NCBI GenBank assembly: GCA_014871385.1
Contig: CM026426.1
Span: forward strand, 88,534,886-88,598,885
Direction: 5' to 3'
DNA length: 64,000 bases
Source of the DNA: Ceratodon purpureus
Taxonomy: Eukaryota; Streptophyta; Bryopsida; Pseudoditrichales; Ditrichaceae
Shown: piece by piece, positions 35,141 to 45,518 of the stretch
How positions within the stretch are numbered: the stretch's first letter is position 1
Layout: the number at the start of each line of letters is the position of its first letter
Translations under genes and position numbers: made by a program
Notes under the pieces: generated by a model
Databases searched by the model: none
What the model was told of the DNA's origin: nothing
What the model saw: only the letters and a program-made list of their open reading frames with translations

Positions 35141-37036
35141 ATGGTTGCTGGTAGCAAGGAAGAGGCGGTTGATACGTCATGGGACCTCCCATTTGACCTG
35201 AAGTTGCTACTGGAGGATGTGGCGTCCAAGCTCGTGGTAATTGCATCCTTTCTTCTTAGAAGGAAGAGGGCAAACTACGACAGCCAGTTCTTCCATCGTA
35301 CACTTGGCCTCTTCAAGACTAGGATTCCTTTCGCCGAGCTTAGCAGTGACAAGCTATGCAAGAAATTCTTAATCATAAAGCGGTGGCCGGAGCGGTCATG
35401 TGGGCGTCACTACATTGCTAATTGCAGTGACGAGTAGGCTATTGACACTTACACAGAGATGCATGCAAAGATGTATGGAGGTGACCCTGACAACATCACA
35501 TTTGGTACCTCCTTTCTTCAAGCTTGTCATTTGAGCTTCGAGTTGGGCAAAGAAGTCAACCAGGCACAGAAGGCAAAGTCTTTGGAGAAGGCACGTGAGA
35601 AGCAGGCTGCTCGCAACCCTCTCAAGCTCTCACCCCCACCCTTGAGAGAGTAGACAATGCCATCATCGACGTGCTTGCTGCCACATTGATGACAAGCCGT
35701 CTACTGACAACACATCCTTGGCCATTGAGGGAGTCTGCACTCAACCTAGCCACGGCGTCCTTGTTACTAGGAGCAGCAGCAAGGGAGGGCCTGGAGTAGA
35801 GGGAGCTCGGGGTCGCACTCGAAGCGCGCTCAAGGCAAAGGCAGCCTTGGTACGTGAGGAGGAAAGGCTGCCCAAGTCTTCCCTTGCTAGCAGCAAAGAT
35901 GAAGACCGACCCACCTCGGATCCGAAGGCGAAGTAAGACCATGCCAGGACCAAGAAAGCAAGAGTTCAGGCCGACCTTGCAAAGAAGGAGGCTTAGAGGG
36001 AGGTGATTTTTGGAGATTTGAAGAACCATAAGACTTTCTTGAAGGAGAAGGAGGATGAGGAGAGCCGGTTCTATGACGATGTGGCTGCCCACCGTGCTGC
36101 CAACAAGATAGCCGGGGCCGCAATCAACGCAGTAGTGAAGAAGCGGTTGGATGCTTTGGCCCGTCTAGGTGGTGATGAGATGGCCAATGCGAGCAAGGCT
36201 GTCCTAGAAGCCCAGCTTCGCATCGACAGGAAGGAGAAGGAGCTGGCAGCATTGGTGGGGGATATAGCGAAGTCCTAGGCTGAGGTCAGGGTTCTTAGTG
36301 TGTAGATCATGTCCCTTGAGCTGGCAGCAACATTCATATGGCCAAAGAGTGTGCTCTTAGACCTGCCATCCAAGTTTTGAGCCCTCCCAATCCAGGTTTC
36401 AGACCCTTGCCCCTTCTGTGACCGGTACTTTGTTGACACCGCTTGTGTACTCTTGACATGCGGCTGCTTAGCACACCTACATTGCATGTTTGAGGTTGTC
36501 TTCTCTCTTGACGCCAAGTGTAGCCGTTGCTGCCGCTCCTTGAGTGGGGGGTGGCTTGGGCAATGGGGATTTCCACTGCATGAGTCAACTCAAGCGGAGC
36601 TCCACCACCTCCAGGAGGTTTTCAAGTCCGAGGTGTGTTTACCAGACTTCTAGAGCTCTTTGTAGGCCGCAAGAGGGCGGCTGAGCATACTTCTCTTCCT
36701 TCGGAGGAGGAAGACCAAGTCAGGAAGAAGGCCCGTGTTGAAGGGGGCTTCGGATCTGTTTGTCACACCAAGACCTCCACCTAGTCCGTGGTATCCGCGC
36801 CGTTGCTGCGAGCAGCCGTAGTTGATGCCGATGGTGTTGCCAACATCCAGAAGTCAAATGACTTGAGCTTTCTCCAGGTGACACAAGCCCCTCCAAGTGA
36901 GGAGGCTGAGGACACGGGCTCACATGGAGGTGAACGCAGCAGCAGTGCCACAGAGTCTGGGGGGACATCTTCAGGTGCGGCTGGAGCTGCCTTTGACAAG
37001 CTTGTTGATGCCATCGAGACCTCAGCAGTGCCATGA
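35141..37036 (+). pseudogene. Decayed coding region with coiled coil and RING-like zinc cluster
   Basis: Plus-strand remains begin with MVAGSKEEAVDTSWDLPFDL at 35,141, then helical, charged sequence (HLSFELGKEVNQAQKAKSLE; VVKKRLDALARLGGDEMANA; LRIDRKEKELAALVGDIAKS), then a cysteine/histidine cluster near 36,395-36,520 with C-x2-C, C-x-C, H-x2-C and C-x2-C spacing (CPFCDRYFVDTACVLLTCGC), followed by GGWLGQWGFPLHESTQAELH. The spacing suggests a RING-like fold. Interruptions are numerous and mostly TAG. Most likely it belongs to an unidentified repeated element; an old host gene is possible. Confidence 0.4.
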
Positions 37037-37099
37037 ATTTCTCACTGTTTTTTTGTGGATAGTGCCATAGTGGATTAGTATTAGTGGCATTTACGTTGT

Positions 37100-37412
37100 T
37101 CCACATTTTATTTTTATGTGTTGCCTTAATTTCCAACTCTATGTTCTCAACTGCGGTGGCACCGAGTAGTTGTTGGCAGCAGTGCGTAAGTAGTTCCGAT
37201 ACTGAGGGGTATTACTTTCTCGATACCGAACCTCCTTTTTTTAGAGACTTATGATGAATGTCATCCTATAGTATTTGCATTTTGTTCATGTGGCTGCCAC
37301 CTTGTTGTACTATTTTGTGAAAGTCGCAATTGTCCTCATCCCTAAACTTTGCTGGCAGCAAGAGGTTCTAGAAGTAGACTTGCATTCATCAAGAGAGAAG
37401 GTTACATACCGG
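37100..37412. other. Spacer between decayed blocks
   Basis: Nothing recognisable apart from GCTGGCAGCAAGAGG at 37,350, which resembles short phrases in nearby repeats. Confidence 0.3.
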
Positions 37413-38802
37413 TCAGGGGAGGATAAAACATATACTGAACCAAACATGATGTCGCAAGCACAATGTATTGTCTACTAATCGGCTGCTGGCTGCACCCAAT
37501 TTCCCTAACCGGTGGCAACAACGTCGGCGGAGATCAAGGAGCACACACGTCGTCGGTGGAGGAGGTAGGTGGACGTACTCATAATTTCCTCGTTCAAAGT
37601 GTTGGTAGAAAGTTTGCTGACACGAGCAGGCCGGCTCTGGATCCGGTCCCAGGTGGGCAAGATTGCTGTCAGCGTGCCACCGAGCAAGTCCCAACACACG
37701 CCCTTTGCAAAGGTCATTGGTTCGACTCTCCTCTCTAGCGTTGCTGGCACCACGGTAGCACCTTTGGTGCCCCGTCAAAAGTGCGGGGGCACCCTGTTTT
37801 TTTTCTCTCACGTGCCAATGCAAAGGGCCTTTTGGAGACCCCATTTTGCACCTAACGATCGCCGATTTCACATCAACAGCAGGTGGAACATCTGCTATCA
37901 TTTGTATGCCTACTTGTTTTTTCATTTTGTTGAAGGCTTGTCCTCCCTTCGCTCTGCACATGGTGCATTCAATTCTTCTTTACTGTTAGACAGACATTGT
38001 GCATGGTCAGTAGATCTCCCTCCCGCTGACCTCCCGTGAAATGCTTCATGGATGTTAGATTTAGCAGCCGATCCCCCTACGGAAGTAATGCGTTGCTGCA
38101 CAATTATTGTTGATGCCTTTGCCCTCACGAGGTCTTTTTCAACCATATCCGCATTGTCTTCATCCACGCGATCTTTGGAAGGAGTTATTCCGGCAGCAGC
38201 ATCTACCACTATGTTCCCTCCCTGTGAACTCTTCCCTCCTATCCTACACGGTGCAAGGACACAGAAGATATCCCTAAGGGAAGTGACAATCGGCAAGGTC
38301 CTAGTCTCAGAAGTCGCCATGGCCTTTGTTTTCTGCCTTTTCCTTACAGGTGCAGCATTTTAACATGTAGTCCATTCGGTGTCATGTTGTAATTCTTCAT
38401 CGCCCTGTCTACGCTCTCCACCATTGTCCTCTCCAATCTTTTGTTCTTCCGCCCTAGCCAGCAACTCCGCATCAACCCGGCCCATGTCTTCCACAATCTT
38501 CTCTTGTCTTGGAAGGAAGTCTGCGAGCAGAAATAGAAGGGCCCTACGCTCATCAGGATAGAGACCCTTGTCGCAACTCTTTTTGGACCGATGTTGATTA
38601 AGCTGAAGCTTATCGAGAAGTCATCCTTCCCGTAGTGGATGTAGACGAAGTATTGCCGTTTTGTTGGCCCAGGCTTCATCTTTCTTTTGCACTAGGTTGC
38701 AAACTCTAGCAACAGATCTACTACTCTCCGCTGACTAGGGTTCCCGATGTTGTGATGCTGATGGTATATGTTCACTGCCAGTGTCACAGGCTCAGACCCC
38801 AT
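37413..38802 (-). pseudogene. Decayed minus-strand coding block, unknown family
   Basis: From an ATG at 38,802 the minus strand reads MGSEPVTLAVNIYHQHHNIG, meets a TAG at about 38,695, and continues (GPTKRQYFVYIHYGKDDFSI) to 38,344. A second frame opens at 38,320 (MATSETRTLPIVTSLRDIFC). A third covers 37,961-37,413 and contains CKMGSPKGPL, the motif shared with 5.3 kb, as well as a string of Cys and His residues. The pieces may be exons or frameshifted remnants of one zinc-binding protein. No family recognised. Confidence 0.3.
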
Positions 38803-40480
38803 CTTATCCAATCTAGTAGAAGACGTCTCTGTATGGAAAAGGTTGCTAAGTGCTAGGGGGTGGCAGTGTAAGGTGATTGTAGAAAATAGAACATTTGGTA
38901 GTGCTGAAAGGGGTCCCTATAGAAATTTCACAGCATTAGGAGAGGTCTTTTAATTTGGATACATCTGAGAGATTGGGGTCTACAGCAATTGGAAGCAAAT
39001 TGGGACTTCTAGGTTCTAGAAAAGTCTAAGCATGCAAAGAGTACAGGGTTAGGTTGCAATAGAACTGAGACTCTAAACCCTAAACATCACTCACGATCTT
39101 GTTCCTTAACAAGTAGTCAAGAGAGGATAGCCGTCACAAACAAGCGTAGGAAAACTTAGCCTTCAATCAAATTATAGGAGAAAGTCGTATCTTGTTTGCT
39201 GCTCTTGAAATATGTTGCGAGACCAAAGTTGTTCCGTATGCGGCCCTAACTGGTAGCTAAAATTAGCAACTCCATATACACACAAGTTCCTCTTAGCCAC
39301 GGCTGAAGTTCAATCTTAACATAATGAACATGTAATGACAGAAATCTTGGAAGGCGTAAATTCTAATCGGGACATTTCAACAACATTTCAGTTTCTTTGT
39401 ATGAGTCACATATCCCATTGAAATCCTAAAAGTTCACCTTAACACGGAGTTAGATATACCCTAAACCTTTTAACCTCGGGAAATGCTAAAGAATTCTACG
39501 AGCAAAGTAATAAGATGAGTGCACGGGTAGGGGCAGGTTTAAGAGCTCACTAAGTACGTTGTCAAAGTAGGTATATGCTTCCGTTTGTGGCTGCAATCAA
39601 AGCTCCTCTCTCCAAAACGTCACATCAGACAAAATCTCTTTACGAGCTTTGAAGTCACCGTAGGTAGCAATGATGTTGTTTGAAGACATGGCCTCTAAAT
39701 TGCACAGAGCTCATGAACCCTTGCTCTCTCTACTTCGACGCCGCCCACTACGCAAATGCTACCTACCGAAAGTTTATTGGAGTTGAGCGCGTTGGTGGAA
39801 GAAGGGGACAACAATGTGGCGAGGCTTTGGTGCGGTCTAGGCAGAATAAACGCCACCGCCAAAACTCAAAACTCAAAACTAAGCCCTAACCTGTGTCATA
39901 GACCACCTGGCCCTAATTCGGTCACGAAGGCTGTGTCGTGGAGCAAGGGTGCGGGGGCTTTTGTGGCCATGGCTATGAACATGCTATATGTGCCATCATG
40001 GCCATGTCATGTCCAGTGTCTCAAGAGGGAGGGGGGAGAAGGGGGACACATGCGTGCCGGACATCCGCCAGTGATCCGACGAGCGGGCATTAAAGCGCGG
40101 AGTAAATTACCCCCACGGCGGGTGGCGGGAAAAATCGAAGTGACGGGGACGCATCAAGTGTCCGGTTCAACAAGCGGACCGGCCACGTGAGCTTCCACTA
40201 CGAGGGAAACAGCCATCTTTGAATTGGATGGCTGATTTGGTATTCCATACGTGTGGACGATTTCTACAGGTCATCAATTGTGATTGCCTAATATATTGTG
40301 CGGATTTGAATTGGATGGAGCCAGATATCACGTGACGGGAATTATGGAGGCATCTTCTAGTTGCTGAACGGTTTGCGAGCAGCTATAGACAGATGTTGCT
40401 CGGGCAGTGTCTATGCAAGTGAGGGCAACTGTCATTTTGCCGTGCATGCTTCTCGGGCAGTGACAGGCAAGGTTGAGCAG
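38803..40480. other. Intergenic, no gene seen
   Basis: Open frames up to 144 codons (39,756-40,190) show no motif or coding bias that I can support. The GC content rises toward 40.2 kb. Confidence 0.35.
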
Positions 40481-40487
40481 CGTTTGC

Positions 40488-40545
40488 TATAGGGTAAGCC
40501 CCTAGTCCAGAGGAGCTTTCGCGGTCGTAACACCCGTAATATACT
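40488..40545 (+). repeat. GC-rich repeat terminus, copy 1
   Basis: TATAGGGTAAGCCCC followed by a CGGTCGTAACACCCGT phrase matches the terminus-like sequence at 43,249 (TATAGGGTGAGCCCC, then CGACGTAACGCCCGT). See the hairpins at 43,255 and 43,801. Confidence 0.5.
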
Positions 40546-41048
40546 CAAAAGATTTTAAACACGGTGCCCAAAACATCAAAAAGTGTCCAAGCTAAGGTTG
40601 CTAGTTTGATTCCCTCTACCTTATCGCCAAGAATCGAACTCTCCGCTGCGATTAGCTCAGCTCTACCCGCTGCGAGAGCTCGAAAAGGATACCTCATGAT
40701 TAACACGGGTTGTTCTACCAAGATTTATTGTCTTGCTAGGCTTTAAGGCGAGGCAGGAATTCCACCTAGAAGCGCGGGAGGCCAACTGTATGGCACATTC
40801 TGCGACGGCAGGTGTTCTAAATTGTACAATACCCGGAAGAAAAGATATGTGATTCTTTGAATTGTTTTAGAAAAATGTACTGAAGAGCTAATTTGGTGAG
40901 CTCATGCGAGGTTGAAAATTCATGGAATTTAATGCAAAAAATTGCATTTGAAAGCCTTTAGACTCTATTTTAATAGTAGTATTTGTTTACATAGAAAAAA
41001 AAAAAAAAAAAATCAATACAAAATTTGTTTTCTCCTATATAGTATTAT

Positions 41049-42340
41049 TTAAAATCTAGTATTACCACCTTTTGCACTAAGTACTTCCTTCATACGTGTA
41101 GGCATGATATCAATAAGGGTTTCTAAGAGGTCTAAAGGTATTTCTTCCTATACTCTATAAAGTGGTTCCACCAATTCTTCGGCATTGTGTGGCCAGGATG
41201 TACTCTGAACTTGATCTTCAATAATCTTCCATAGGTTCTCAATTGGATTTAGATATGGAGAGTTGGCAGGCCACTTCAACTTCTTTATACCCATTTTTTC
41301 TCTCCACTTGTTTGGCATATTGCTGCGATAGAGTGAAGCGCCATCCTCCATAAGTAACATGTCTTCGTGAGGTTGATGGATAAAATAAAATGGAGTTAAA
41401 ATGCCATCGTAAATAAGATCCTTGAAATCACGTGCACTTTGTTTATCTGGAGGTATGATTACTAAAGGAGCCTTCTCAAAGCCACTAAAAGCACCCCAAA
41501 CCATCACCGATGTACAATGCACCATATTCGTTAAATTGAGACTTTTCATAATCTCAATTTAATGCTTGACTTTAGATTCTTCATTGATTTCTTGATTGAT
41601 TCTATATTTATGAAAAATGTTTATACTATATATGGGAAGATTATCCTCGATTCAAGGATAATCTATAATTAGAAAGTCAAAAAAAGTTCAAATTTTCTCA
41701 AAACATTTGCTGAAATTGTAGGCAAAAGACTGAAAGTTATGAAATTGTCTGAAAATAATGAATATGGTCATACACCCGGACTTGAAAGTTGGGATTAGAC
41801 ATTTATCTGAATATATTTCATTAGCCTTTCGCCACACTCTAATTTGTCTATTACTCCTTCTTATTTCAAAAGATGATTCATCAGTCCAAATAACCTTCTT
41901 CCAATCCTCCTCTGTCCAGTTTTTATACTCTTTAGCAAATGCTAACCTGTTGCCATGTGATTTTTACTAGAAAAATGTTTTTTTACTGCAATATAGCTTC
42001 TATGACCAAGGATATGCAAAGCCTTCCTTACAATACGAGTACTAACCTTTGCAACACGTGCCATCTCATTTGTAATTTCTGTGAGTGGTCTACGACGATC
42101 TTGATCAAGAAGACGTTCTAACTGTTTCATATTACGCTCTGTAAACTTTCGAGGCCTACCCAATGGCTTTGGTGACTTTACAATACTTCGTTTTTTGAAA
42201 CTATTTATAACACCATAAACAATGATAGAGGGCATACCTAATTCTCTTGCTATCTCCACACCTTTGCTTCCAGCTTTGTGCATTCCAACCACTTGCTCTT
42301 TATCACCATCTGTCAACGCTCTAGTCTTCATCTTTCTCAA
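41049..42340 (-). pseudogene. Tc1/mariner (DD34E) transposase, decayed
   Basis: The transposase starts at an ATG at 42,340 (MRKMKTRALTDGDKEQVVGM) with an N-terminal paired helix-turn-helix and a GRPR linker (LGRPRKFTERN). The catalytic residues are visible: WTDESSF (first D, about 41,897), LLMEDGASLYRS (second D) and SPYLNPIENLW (E), with 34 residues between the second D and the E, the Tc1 spacing. It ends SAKGGNTRF, TAA at 41,049-41,051. Damage: a frameshift at about 41,945 (after HMA), a 255-bp insertion at 41,517-41,771 and a TAG at 41,148-41,150. Terminal repeats could not be paired with confidence. Confidence 0.88.
41517..41771. mobile_element. 255-bp nonautonomous insert (MITE-like) in the Tc1 transposase
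   Basis: The ends are inverted repeats: ATGCACCATATTC at the left and GAATATGGTCAT at the right (12 of 13). It is flanked by direct ACA (41,514-41,516 and 41,772-41,774). Removing the insert and one ACA restores FKSG-C-TSVMVWGAF, the expected Tc1 sequence, in frame. It contains two internal hairpins: AGATTATCCT/AGGATAATCT near 41,640-41,665 and TTAAATTGAGA/TCTCAATTTAA near 41,531-41,562. A 3-bp target duplication suggests a CACTA- or Harbinger-type helper. Confidence 0.75.
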
Positions 42341-42591
42341 AAGATTTTGCCACCCAACCTACCCACAACACCATACAAACTTATTTCAACAAGAATAATA
42401 TACCACACACTAAACAAAGTCACGCTAATTCCTACAATCATCTCAAAAGTTAACCCCACAACTTACAATGCAATCACATTTCAATATCACATACATATTT
42501 TATTTTTAAACTGTGGCCCAAAACATTATTATACGATAAGGAGGCCTAATAATAATTAATGCATGAAAAAGGCGTGGACACACTTTAGATA

Positions 42592-43007
42592 CATTCAAAC
42601 CTCAATAAGTGTTACCTTGATAAGTGTTAAAACTCTATATGTGTTATCGAGATTTCCGCTCCCTTAAAATTAAGACTAGTAAGTGTTATGTGAATGTAAT
42701 GTTGTGCTCCCGACTTTGTTAATTTTACCTTGATAAGTGATAACTTTCTAAAAAAGGACTTTTGTAAGAACCATAGTTTGAAGGGAGCTAAGTTTGAGGT
42801 CAAGCAATAGTTTCTAGTTTCCATTTTAGAAACAAATTGATTGGTATATGTATTTTAAGATCATAAAGTAAAAGATCATATATTTTAAGTTCATAAAGTA
42901 AAAGATTATTCCATAAAAGTTCATAAAGTAAAAGATAAGTGTTACTATTCCCTAAGTGTTAACAAAAAGTATGCTCCCAACCGTTAACACTTATCAAGGT
43001 TTGACTG
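42592..43007. mobile_element. 416-bp Tc1/mariner (pogo-type) MITE
   Basis: Inverted ends (left CATTCAAACCTCAATAAGTG; right, inverse strand, CAGTCAAACCTTGATAAGTG) are flanked by TA on both sides (42,590-42,591 and 43,008-43,009). No coding capacity. The phrase AAGTGTTA recurs at least six times inside, in both orientations, and TCATAAAGTAAAAGAT occurs three times in tandem-like array (about 42,860-42,940). Confidence 0.85.
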
Positions 43008-43254
43008 TAGGGCAATGGAGAACTGATATTTTACATAGATTTTTCTATACTTAGACACAAACCATTTACTTTTCACAACCTTACTCCTAGTTCTAAAAAT
43101 AGGTGAAAACCCCAAGGCAATTGCTCACAAAGTGAATGTGTAGTGCTCACTTGAAGTTCACTGTCCATACTTTAGTTAACTTGGAGATAAGTAAAATTCA
43201 CGTATCTTTCTTTGAGTACTGTACAGGAAAATCTCAGCAAGGGGCTTGTATAGG

Positions 43255-43279
43255 GTGAGCCCCTTTTGGAGGGGCTCAC
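43255..43279. repeat. GC-rich hairpin, copy 2 of a repeat family
   Basis: GTGAGCCCC - TTTTGGA - GGGGCTCAC forms a 9-bp perfect stem with a 7-base loop. The flanking TATAGGGTGAGCC matches 40,488, and the stem resembles the larger hairpin at 43,801. Confidence 0.7.
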
Positions 43280-43370
43280 GCGATGGGAGGTCCCGTCGCA
43301 CTAGGGCAAGGGCGTGAGCTCAACCCGTGCGTAAGGGAACCTTCCATCGCGGGAGTTCCAAACGGGGGGG

Positions 43371-43371
<1 letters not shown>

Positions 43372-43405
<34 letters not shown>
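43372..43405 (+). repeat. Poly-G tract, 34 bases
   Basis: An uninterrupted run of 34 G, preceded by seven G and one C. It could form quadruplexes, and its length may be unreliable in the assembly. Confidence 0.9.
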
Positions 43406-43408
<3 letters not shown>

Positions 43409-43669
43409 GCGACGTAACGCCCGTGGCACACTGACCGTCACTAAGGAAATTTATTTACCCTCACTCCAACGTCATGATTGGTCGAGGATGACGTCGATCG
43501 TACTTTGCATTACCAACCAGCAGGTTTGAGGTTCAAAGGCAATTTTTGGAGGGCCTAAATATATCCGGGTACTGGCAGTGCATAACCTGCGAGCACCATG
43601 GGTCGAACCTGTGATAGTGCCGTTAATGTACAGTGCATCTCGCGGTTGCCCGATGCAAAATTTATAGCT

Positions 43670-44200
43670 TTTCTGGGCTTTTGCTCGGGGCGGGCTTCTG
43701 GGCAGGGATGGAATTCTGCTCAAAAGCGCGGAAGGAATCCCAACTAACAAATTCCGCTGCGGGAGGTCTATTGGGGAATTATAGGAAAATCACCCAAAGG
43801 GTGTTACGTAAAGGGTGAGCCTCCCGCAGGGGGGGCTCACCCTTTACGTAACACACGTTGAAATCATTTCGACCAGGGCAAGATTTCAAGTGTTCGTTCA
43901 GAATACCATGCATAGCCGGGTCTATTAAGCTGAACCGCGGTAATTCATGGTAACTCGCAGGAGGTCCTAGGATCGATCCACCGTGCCAACGCGCACTCAT
44001 GGGCTGCCCGAATGCTCCTGAAAAATTTCCAAAATGCTCCTAAAAGATTTCTCCCCTGCCCGGGTTTTTTGAGCCCTGCGGGCTTTTGGGCGTGGGGGGA
44101 TTATGGGCAAAAACCCGGCGCCCCAACCGCCACGGGCGATTCCGCTGCGGGAGGTGCATCGGGGAGAATAGAATTTTTTTCGAAAGTGGGTTACGCGATC
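43670..44200 (+). repeat. Two diverged direct copies of a GC-rich repeat
   Basis: The stretches 43,675-43,800 and 44,085-44,180 share GGGCTTTTG, a central G-rich part and ATTCCGCTGCGGGAGGT followed by GGGGAATT/GGGGAGAAT. They belong with the hairpin family between 40.5 and 44.3 kb. Confidence 0.5.
43801..43854. repeat. 21-bp perfect-stem hairpin
   Basis: GTGTTACGTAAAGGGTGAGC plus C (43,801-43,821) is the exact inverse complement of 43,834-43,854, around a 12-base C/G loop. The stem contains the GGGTGAGCC phrase common to this repeat family. Confidence 0.9.
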
Positions 44201-44239
44201 GTGAGGTTGTTGCTAGGCAGACTCGGGCAGCTCTGAACA

Positions 44240-45518
44240 GACCGGCAGCCTTGGGCTGTCGCTAGACTGCGGGTTGTTGCTGGAATTAGCGGGCAGACCT
44301 TGGCAGTTGCAAGGCAGTTGCTGGGCTAACTAGGATTGGATGGGAGAATTCGTGAAGTCTTCGATGGGAGGTACCTTCCGCACAGGCCGGGCTTCGACCC
44401 TGCCCTTTTGCGAGAACTCACCCTGTGCAGAAACGTTTCCACGACATTGAAAATCGTGCAAGTAAGTCCTCAAACATGGGTTCGAACATAAGATCTAGAA
44501 AACTCTCTGCACGAAATCAGTAGTCGCGGTATCGTCGGGTCTAGGAACGAGGCGCAATCGACGAAGTGGACAGAAGAGGGGGACGGATGGCCTAGTTCTA
44601 GAGCGTGGAACTGTTGACAGTTACGCCCGCCGTCTTCTCCGACGCTCTCGGTTGTGGCCTCGTCCACCAATTTTCTTGAATGTGTACCGCGCCATCACCA
44701 ATTCCTTTCCAAGTCCAGCCTACTTGCTCCACTACGACGCGTTCGTCTTGTTGACCTTCTCACAGGCAACACGCGACCAGACATACATCCTAAAAAGCAC
44801 TGTTACATACATCACCTGTCACATACATCACCAGTTTCCTACATCCGCACTGTTACAATTACGTAAGACATGTATGACCCTCGGTATGACCTACAGGTAA
44901 TTTACTTGAATGAGTGTAATGCCGAGGGCAAAGGTCGTTGGGATGTTGCACTATGTAAACAATGATGGAACTAGAACTGATGGCAAAGCCAAGGCGGCCT
45001 AAAAACAGAACTACAAAAGTTAAATAAATAGAGGAGATCGATTACTTTGATGGAGCTCAGCCCTAACACAGAAATGTGGAAGCCGCCTTTTAAGCAAACA
45101 AGTCCCCGTCCTTCGACATTCAGCCCCCGGAGAGCTGTAAGCCCTCCTTCGTCGTTCTGCCATGAAGATCCGCAGCTGGAGAGAAATTGCAACCGGCCCA
45201 TGGGTATGCTCTTTGTTGGTTGCATGCCTTCAGATGCTTATTTTTTTGGATAAAAAGAACATGACCTATTTTTATTTTTATTTTTTTGAAAGCTGGTGTT
45301 TAAAAAGAGTGTTCACGGGCTTAGGAGGCTTGTGTTGCTCTGTGCGGCAGTTGAGCGTGGCAGTCAGTGTTGTAATTAGTTGGGTGGTTTGATAGTTGTT
45401 GTGTGATTTGAAGGTAGGATCAGTTTTGAGATTGAATTTATGATATGCTGGACAGCATGCTGAGGTGCAGCAGCGGTTGCTTGTGTACACTCGTCATCTT
45501 GACGCTGATTAGCCTATA
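44240..45518. other. Upstream flank of the CEP131 gene
   Basis: No other gene is supported. Promoter elements of the CEP131 gene must lie here, but no clear TATA box stands out near the presumed leader. An additional non-coding first exon cannot be excluded. Confidence 0.35.

Noticed and set aside
39756-40190. A 144-codon plus-strand open frame
   Set aside because: No motif, no splice support and GC-driven openness; it overlaps no recognisable repeat gene.
41517-41771. An intron in the Tc1 transposase
   Set aside because: The boundaries that restore the protein are not GT-AG, and the segment has inverted ends plus flanking ACA repeats, so an insertion fits better.
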